In this document: piece by piece, positions 59,177 through 64,000 of the stretch
Numbering within the stretch: the first letter of the stretch is position 1
Layout: the number at the start of each line of letters is the position of its first letter
NCBI RefSeq assembly: GCF_021556395.1
Contig: NZ_JAKGCS010000036.1
Span: 124,001 to 188,000 of the forward strand
DNA length: 64,000 nucleotides
Direction of reading: 5' to 3'
From: Acuticoccus kalidii
GTDB lineage: Bacteria; Pseudomonadota; Alphaproteobacteria; Rhizobiales; Amorphaceae
Made by a program: the position numbers and the translations under genes
The notes under the pieces: generated by a model
Told to the model about the DNA's origin: nothing
The model's input: the letters and a program-made list of their open reading frames with translations, nothing else
Database searches by the model: none

Positions 59177-59961
59177 CCTCACTCGTCGAGTTTCTGGCGC
59201 TCTGGGCGGCAGTCTACGTCGTCACGTTCGTGCTCTATATCGGCTTCGGTGCGGCCTTTCAGTGGTTCGCGCATCGATCGCCGGAGCGACGCATCCAGAA
59301 AGGGCGCTATGGCGAGAAGCGAAAATGGAAGGAGATCCGTCAGAGCGCGATTTCGCTGACGGCGACCTGCTTCTGTCTCGCGGGCGGGTTGTTCCTCCAA
59401 TATAAAGGCTGGACGTTGGTCGCACCGCTGGATTTGTCGTGGTGGTCGGTGCCGCTGATGTTCGTCGTGTCGATCATCGCGTTCGACACCTGGTTCTATT
59501 GGGGCCACCGGCTGATGCACTGGCCGCCGCTCTACAAGCACCACCAGTTCCATCATCGCTCGGTCGCGCCGACGGTGTGGTCGAACTACTCCGACACGCT
59601 GGTCGATGCGTTCGTGATGCAGAGCTATTATCTCTGGGCGCCGCTCTTCCTGCCGATCCCGCCGGTCGTCCTCATCGCCCACCGGCTCTACGATCATTTC
59701 AACGGCATGATCGGCCATTCGGGGTTCGAATTCGCCGCGTCCGACATCACGCGCGTTCCCTCGCCGATGGTGTGCACGCTCTTTCACGACCAGCATCACG
59801 CGCACTTCAACACCAATTATGCGAACTTCTTCTCGTTCTGGGATCGCGTGATGGGCACGCTCGACAAGGACTATGATTCGGGCGTGGCGCATTGGACCAA
59901 GGTGAACGGCGCGCCGGAAAAGGCCGCGGGCGAGGACGACAGCCGCGCCACCGCGACGTGA
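59173..59961 (+). CDS. Sterol desaturase/fatty acid hydroxylase family protein
   Basis: A 262-residue membrane di-iron protein with three or four hydrophobic segments and the three His boxes of the family: GHRLMH, HHQFHH and HDQHHAHFNT. These proteins hydroxylate or desaturate lipids. The substrate here is unknown, possibly an ornithine or membrane lipid. The start overlaps rarA by 4 nt (ATGA), and its stop overlaps crcB by 4 nt (GTGA). Confidence 0.88.
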   Translation: MTSLVEFLALWAAVYVVTFVLYIGFGAAFQWFAHRSPERRIQKGRYGEKRKWKEIRQSAISLTATCFCLAGGLFLQYKGWTLVAPLDLSWWSVPLMFVVSIIAFDTWFYWGHRLMHWPPLYKHHQFHHRSVAPTVWSNYSDTLVDAFVMQSYYLWAPLFLPIPPVVLIAHRLYDHFNGMIGHSGFEFAASDITRVPSPMVCTLFHDQHHAHFNTNYANFFSFWDRVMGTLDKDYDSGVAHWTKVNGAPEKAAGEDDSRATAT

Positions 59962-60329
59962 GCCCACTCGTCACGAGCCTCCTCGTCGCCGCGGGCGGCG
60001 GTATGGGGGCGCTCGCCCGCTTCTGGATCGGCGTCGCGGGCATGGCGGTCTCGCCGGCCTTTCCGCTCGCGACGCTCTTCGTCAACGTCGTCGGGGGCGT
60101 TCTGATCGGCTGGATCGGCTCATCGATGTGGGCGACGCCGATGGTGCGCGCCGCGCTGATGTCGGGCTTTCTCGGCGGCTTCACCACCTTTTCAACCTTT
60201 TCACTGGAGGTCGTGCGCATGGTCGAGGAAGGCCGGGTCGGCCGCGCCGCGCTTTATATCGGTCTATCCGTGTTTCTCGCGATCGGCGGGGCGGCGATCG
60301 GTGTCGGCCTGTCACGGACCACGTCATGA
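59958..60329 (+). CDS. crcB: Fluoride channel CrcB/Fluc
   Basis: A 123-residue protein with four membrane helices forming a dimeric fluoride exporter. GGGMGALARFW, LFVNVVGGVLIGW and the hallmark GGFTTFSTFSLE are present. The GTG at 59958 overlaps the previous stop (GTGA), and its stop overlaps the ATG of the pseudouridine synthase gene (ATGA). No fluoride riboswitch was recognised, as expected for an internal operon gene. Confidence 0.93.
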   Translation: MSPLVTSLLVAAGGGMGALARFWIGVAGMAVSPAFPLATLFVNVVGGVLIGWIGSSMWATPMVRAALMSGFLGGFTTFSTFSLEVVRMVEEGRVGRAALYIGLSVFLAIGGAAIGVGLSRTTS

Positions 60330-61300
60330 GCGAAACGGATGCGGCGGGCGCGAAGCCCGCAGTCAGTCATGTCGAGGTGACGGCGGACGACGAGGGGATG
60401 CGCCTCGATCGTTGGCTGCGCCAGCAATTTCCCAGCGTGCCCTTCGGCGCGCTGTCGAAGGTGGTGCGCACCGGGCAGGTCCGTGTCGACGGTGCGCGGG
60501 CCAAGCTCGAGACGCGGCTGTCGGCTGGACAGAGCGTGCGCCTGCCGCCGATCATGGTCGCCGAGACCGCCGCTCCGCCGCGCGCGGAGGGGGACGGGGC
60601 GAGCCTCGATGCGATGGTGATCCACCGGGACGATGCGCTCGTCGTCCTCAACAAGCCGTTCGGGCTCGCGGTGCAAGGCGGGTCGGGCCTCTCGCGCCAT
60701 ATTGACGGGATGCTGGAGGCCTGGCGCGACCGCAAAGGCCGCAAGCCGCGCCTCGTCCACCGGCTCGACCGGGACACGACGGGCGTTCTCGTCGTGGCGT
60801 TGACGCGGGCCGCCGCGGCCCATCTCGCCGAAACCTTCAAGGGCCGCGACGCGCACAAGGACTATCTCGCGCTGGTGCGCGGCCATCCCAATCCGCCGGA
60901 AGGGCGCATCGCGACGTGGATCGCGCGCGACCCGGAGGATGGGGAGAAGATGCGCGCCTATCGCGACAAGACGAAAGAATCCCAGCGGGCCATCAGCGAC
61001 TATGAGACGCTCGACCGCTCCGGTCAGCTCTCGCTCCTGAAGATGATGCCGGTGACGGGGCGGACCCATCAGCTCCGCGTTCATGCCGCGCACATGGGAA
61101 CGCCGATAATCGGCGACAGCAAGTATTTCAACATCGAGAATTGGGCGCTGCCGGGGGGCATCCAGAACCGGCTCCACCTCCACGCCCGGCGCATCCGCCT
61201 GCCGCATCCGGCGGGCGGCACGCTCGATGTGACGGCGCCGATCTCGCAGCATTTCCAGCAGAGCCTCAACGTCCTCGGCCTCAGCGAAGCGGAGAGCTGA
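60326..61300 (+). CDS. RluA-family 23S rRNA pseudouridine synthase (RluC/D-like)
   Basis: A 324-residue pseudouridine synthase. An N-terminal S4 RNA-binding domain (about 23-85, MRLDRWLRQQF) precedes the catalytic domain with the active-site Asp in LVHRLDRDTTGVLV. The later GRTHQLRVHAAHMGTPIIGD motif is typical of the RluA family. The S4 domain and length suggest RluC, but RluD cannot be excluded. It is the last gene of the degP to rlu chain. Confidence 0.9.
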   Translation: MSETDAAGAKPAVSHVEVTADDEGMRLDRWLRQQFPSVPFGALSKVVRTGQVRVDGARAKLETRLSAGQSVRLPPIMVAETAAPPRAEGDGASLDAMVIHRDDALVVLNKPFGLAVQGGSGLSRHIDGMLEAWRDRKGRKPRLVHRLDRDTTGVLVVALTRAAAAHLAETFKGRDAHKDYLALVRGHPNPPEGRIATWIARDPEDGEKMRAYRDKTKESQRAISDYETLDRSGQLSLLKMMPVTGRTHQLRVHAAHMGTPIIGDSKYFNIENWALPGGIQNRLHLHARRIRLPHPAGGTLDVTAPISQHFQQSLNVLGLSEAES

Positions 61301-61696
61301 GGCCGGGCGGCGCACGCGGGCGGCCGCATCCGCGAGGCCGCCCGAGGGGCGGCCGGGCACGGATCGTCGGCGAAGGGCACGGGCGCTCGTGGCGTCCGGT
61401 CCCTGCTCAGCCGCGTACAGAGGCGGCTGGCGGCTCATCCAACCGAGCCGCGCATCTCGGCGGCGTCGCGCCGCTCTCGGCCTTTGCAGGCGGTGCCGCG
61501 AGGCATCCCCCCGCGTCCGTTGCGCGCCGAGGCTCAGCCCCACGCTTCAAGAACACCCACGCCTCAAGCCGCGGGGCTTGCGGATCGCCGTGATTTTCCC
61601 GGCGAGCGCCGGGCGACCGCGCGCCGTCTTCGCGGACCCGCCGTCCAGAGAACGGCAGGCCTTGCGAGGAAGTGCGCCGGGGCCCCGGCGCGGCCT
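61301..61696. other. 396-nt stretch without a supported gene
   Basis: Lies between the rlu gene and the convergent thpR. A hairpin with 8-bp arms GGGCGGCC (61318-61325) and GGCCGCCC (61336-61343) follows the rlu stop, without a T-tract. The remaining open frames are Arg/Pro/Ala-rich on both strands with no domain. No RNA gene was seen. Confidence 0.55.
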
Positions 61697-62248
61697 TTAG
61701 GCGACCGGTTCCGGCAAGGACAGGGGGTAACGGTCCTCGGTGATGTATGGCCCGCCGCCCACCGAATCCTTGGACGAGAGGAGGTCGAACGCCTCGGCCG
61801 TGAAGGGCGGGGCGGAGAAGCCGCCGCGGATCGTGAGCCAGTCGGCGACTTCGCGGGGGCTCGTGCCCCTGAGGCGCGCGATCGTCACGTGCGGGGTGAA
61901 GCGGCGCGCTTCCGGGGGGAGGCCGACCCGCTGGAGGATCCGCTCCTGTTCGGCCTGAAGCTCGGACAAAGCCGGCGACGGCTCCACGCGGGCCCACACC
62001 GAATGCGGCTTCTTGTTGCCGAAGGAGCCGAGGCCGGTGAGGCGGATCGGGATCGGCGCGCGGCGGATCTTGCCGAGCGCGAAGGCGACCTCGTCGGCGG
62101 TGCGCTCATCGATGTCGCCGATGAAGCGCAGGGTGATGTGGTAATTCTCGGGGTCGATATATCGGGCGCCGCGGAGCCCACCGCGCAGATTGGTGAGCCA
62201 GAAGCGGACATCCTCGGGAAGGGTGATGGCGGTGAACAAGCGCGGCAT
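61697..62248 (-). CDS. thpR: RNA 2',3'-cyclic phosphodiesterase, LigT/ThpR type
   Basis: A 183-residue 2H phosphoesterase. The two catalytic His-x-Thr motifs are HITLRF (about 37-42) and HVTIAR (about 119-124). The family opens 2',3'-cyclic phosphates on RNA; the biological substrate is uncertain. ATG 62248 has GGAGG five bases upstream; the frame is open to 62302 without support. Confidence 0.92.
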   Translation of the reverse strand: MPRLFTAITLPEDVRFWLTNLRGGLRGARYIDPENYHITLRFIGDIDERTADEVAFALGKIRRAPIPIRLTGLGSFGNKKPHSVWARVEPSPALSELQAEQERILQRVGLPPEARRFTPHVTIARLRGTSPREVADWLTIRGGFSAPPFTAEAFDLLSSKDSVGGGPYITEDRYPLSLPEPVA

Positions 62249-62310
62249 AGGCACCTCCCATGGATCCATGGCGAGTGTCCCGAGTCGCATGGTGCAGCGC
62301 AAGGGACCCG

Positions 62311-62344
62311 CAAAACAAAAAAGGCGCGGCTGATGCCGCGCCTT
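62311..62344 (-). terminator. Intrinsic terminator after the BAX-inhibitor-like gene
   Basis: On the minus strand a perfect 10-bp stem (arms 62335-62344 and 62321-62330) with a 4-nt loop is followed by a T-rich run that is A-rich at 62311-62322 on the plus strand. It lies 25 nt after the stop at 62369. Confidence 0.88.
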
Positions 62345-62368
62345 TCGTCGTTCGCGCTGTTCGGCCGA

Positions 62369-63151
62369 CTACTGGCGGTTGCCGAAGAGCGACAGCAGCA
62401 TCATGAACATGTTGATGAAGTTCAGGTAGAGCGACAGCGCGCCCATCACCGCCTTGCGGCCGGCGACCGAGCTGTCATCGCCCACATAGTACATCTCTTT
62501 GATGCGCTGCGTGTCGTAGGCGGTGAGGCCGGCGAACACGAGGACACCGATCACCGAGATGGCGAACTGCAACGCCGAGGAGGCGAGGAAGAGGTTCACC
62601 AGAGCGGCGATGATGATGCCGATCAGGCCCATAAACAGGAACGAGCCCCAGCCGGACAGGTCCTTCTTCGTGGTGTAGCCGTAGAGGCTCAGCGCGCCGA
62701 AGGCGGCGGCGGTGATGAAGAAGACCCGGCCGATGCTCTCGGACGTGTAGACGAGCAGGATCGACGACAGCGAGATGCCCATCACCGCGGCGAAGGCCCA
62801 GAAGGTCATCTGCGCGGCGGAGAGCGACATTTTGTTGATCCGCGCGCCGAGGAAGAAGATGAACCCGAGCGGTGCGAGCATGAAGAGCCACTTCAGCGGG
62901 CTGGTGTACAGCGTCACGCCGAACTGGGTGAGATACATGCCGTTGCCGACCTGCGCCGCGGCATCGGCGGCGTTCGTCGTCACGGCGAAGTTGAAGACGG
63001 CCAGCGCGGCCACGCCGGTCACCACAAGGCCGATGGCCATGTAGTTGTAGACCCGCAGCATATAGCTGCGGAGGCCCTGATCGATGCCGACGTCGGCGGG
63101 CGCGGCCCCGATGGTCGGCCGCGCGTACGGATTACGATCGTAGGTCGCCAT
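62369..63151 (-). CDS. BAX inhibitor-1/YccA family membrane protein
   Basis: A 260-residue protein with seven hydrophobic segments after a short cytoplasmic N-terminus. The family motif GLTAYDTQRIKEMY and the C-terminal GALSLYLNFINMFMMLLSLFG are conserved; the Asp pair region implicated in calcium leak in BsYetJ is near AYDTQ. The closest E. coli relatives are YbhL and YccA, the latter a modulator of FtsH. Its exact role here is unknown. Confidence 0.92.
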   Translation of the reverse strand: MATYDRNPYARPTIGAAPADVGIDQGLRSYMLRVYNYMAIGLVVTGVAALAVFNFAVTTNAADAAAQVGNGMYLTQFGVTLYTSPLKWLFMLAPLGFIFFLGARINKMSLSAAQMTFWAFAAVMGISLSSILLVYTSESIGRVFFITAAAFGALSLYGYTTKKDLSGWGSFLFMGLIGIIIAALVNLFLASSALQFAISVIGVLVFAGLTAYDTQRIKEMYYVGDDSSVAGRKAVMGALSLYLNFINMFMMLLSLFGNRQ

Positions 63152-63434
63152 GTGCTTCCCTATGGTTCGTTATGTTGAGCCGGTCGGCGAAACGCGCGAC
63201 CGACGGCGGACGCACCCCGTCCATTGAGGGAGAATATGGATGGGTTGAAAGCCTGCCGCAAGCGCACCAAGCATGCGACGCACGGACGCTCTATGCGCGG
63301 ATGACGAATATCTGTTCTCAATATTGCGCTAATCGGGGATTTTACGTTTCGCGTCGAAGCTGAAATCGTTTCGACCTTCGTTGCCAAGGGCGGCGCTATG
63401 GGGCCGCGCCCTTGCCGTTTTGCAAAATCCGCCG

Positions 63435-64000
63435 TCAAGACCCCGTTCGTCGCGAGATGCCGGCGTCGTTGGCGTGACGCAGGTTCGACAGGAACGATTC
63501 GACGCTCGATTTGACGCCGAGACTTTGGTGGTCGAGCGACGTGGTTGTGGTGCACACGGTGTCGGCCGCCGATCGCGTCTCGTCGACGCTCGAGCGCATC
63601 CGGCTCATATTGCGGCTGATGGCGTCGGACGATTCGGCGGCGAGCGCGATGCTCGACGCGATTTCGCGGATCGAGGAATCCTGTTCTTCGAGCGCGGTCG
63701 CCATCGCTGCCGTGTTCGCCGAGAGTTGGGTGACGGTGGTCACGATCCCGTTGATCGCCTCGACGCTCTGGTTCGTTTCCGCCTGCATGGCGCGGATCTG
63801 CGCCTCGATATTGCCGGTCGCCTTGCCGGTCTGCTCGGCGAGGCTCTTCACCTCGTGTGCGACGACGCTGAAGCCGCGCCCCGCTTCGCCCGCCCGCGCC
63901 GCCTCGATCGTCGCGTTGAGGGCGAGAAGGTTCGTCTGCTCGGCGATATCGTTGATGAGGCGCGTGACCTCGCCGATGCTGCGGCTCGCTTTGGCGAGGG
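63435..64000 (-). CDS. Methyl-accepting chemotaxis protein, C-terminal part
   Basis: The last 188 residues or so of a chemoreceptor signalling domain, whose 5' end is beyond the window. The hairpin tip reads [21 protein letters not shown] followed by [21 protein letters not shown], the canonical CheA/CheW contact region. One descending helix bundle follows and ends [15 protein letters not shown]. No CheR/CheB tail pentapeptide (xWxxF) is present. The sensor type cannot be seen. Confidence 0.95.
   Translation of the reverse strand, partial: LAKASRSIGEVTRLINDIAEQTNLLALNATIEAARAGEAGRGFSVVAHEVKSLAEQTGKATGNIEAQIRAMQAETNQSVEAINGIVTTVTQLSANTAAMATALEEQDSSIREIASSIALAAESSDAISRNMSRMRSSVDETRSAADTVCTTTTSLDHQSLGVKSSVESFLSNLRHANDAGISRRTGS

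Noticed and set aside
59892-59957. Longer CrcB start upstream at 59892
   Set aside because: It would add 22 Arg/Gly-rich residues overlapping the hydroxylase gene; the GTG at 59958 gives the family N-terminus and the same 4-nt overlap seen in the neighbours.

Overview
The window is 64 kb of a high-GC alphaproteobacterial chromosome, most likely Hyphomicrobiales (Rhizobiales). The evidence is gene order and family choice: irr divergent from fabA-fabB-fabI, an LsrB/VtlR-type LysR gene beside trxB, pmtA downstream of dnaK-dnaJ, an Omp19-like lipoprotein, an AccD without its zinc-finger cysteines, a ClpS2-type adaptor, a phasin, and a tRNA-His with A73 and no paired G-1. No phage, insertion sequence, plasmid or CRISPR genes are visible. 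Nearly all of it is core chromosome with a few accessory insertions.

Layout. 1-8.3 kb (+): the 2-oxoglutarate dehydrogenase operon sucA (3' part)-sucB-lpdA, carrying a two-domain sulfotransferase, a MAPEG protein and an SDR between sucB and lpdA. 8.4-17.9 kb (-): one long co-directional run fabA-fabB-fabI-trpF-trpB-trpA-accD-folC-sppA-ihfB-lapA with many 1-11 nt overlaps. 18.1-18.7 kb (+): irr, with a terminator-like hairpin just before its start and a strong terminator after it. 18.7-23.6 kb (-): a GDSL esterase with RTX repeats and a TRAP transporter dctP-dctQ-dctM. 24.3-29.9 kb (-): clpS, a UvrB with a very long repetitive N-terminal extension, a 27-copy heptanucleotide array upstream of uvrB, a Cys-rich secreted protein and a DUF1624 membrane protein. 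29.9-33.5 kb: lsrB-like, trxB, an ELM1-like gene and a divergent Lrp/AsnC regulator. 33.6-37.5 kb: a PAS protein, a phasin, tRNA-His and an lldD-like FMN dehydrogenase. 37.6-40.5 kb: an SH3 protein, a 2-hydroxyacid dehydrogenase, an Omp19-like lipoprotein and a GNAT gene broken by one in-frame TGA. 40.5-48.2 kb: hslU and hslV separated by an opposite-strand DUF421 gene, a CDF metal exporter, pmtA, dnaJ and dnaK. 48.4-53 kb: a cytochrome b561-YceI fusion, then a divergent sulfotransferase and FkbM-glycosyltransferase pair. 53.1-64 kb: topA, a small conserved protein, degP-rarA-fatty acid hydroxylase-crcB-rlu, thpR, a BAX-inhibitor-like protein and the end of a chemotaxis receptor.

How the parts relate. 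Central carbon oxidation (Suc/Lpd), fatty acid and tryptophan synthesis (fab, acc, trp), protein quality control (DnaK/J, HslUV, ClpS, DegP, SppA) and iron or redox control (Irr, TrxB, LsrB-like) dominate. The most unusual items are the heptamer array, whose copy number could decide whether an upstream ATG is fused in frame to uvrB; the 430-residue low-complexity UvrB extension with its own 45-bp repeats; the two-domain sulfotransferase inside a TCA-cycle operon; the sulfotransferase/FkbM-GT pair; the TGA-interrupted GNAT gene; and the hairpin in the irr leader.
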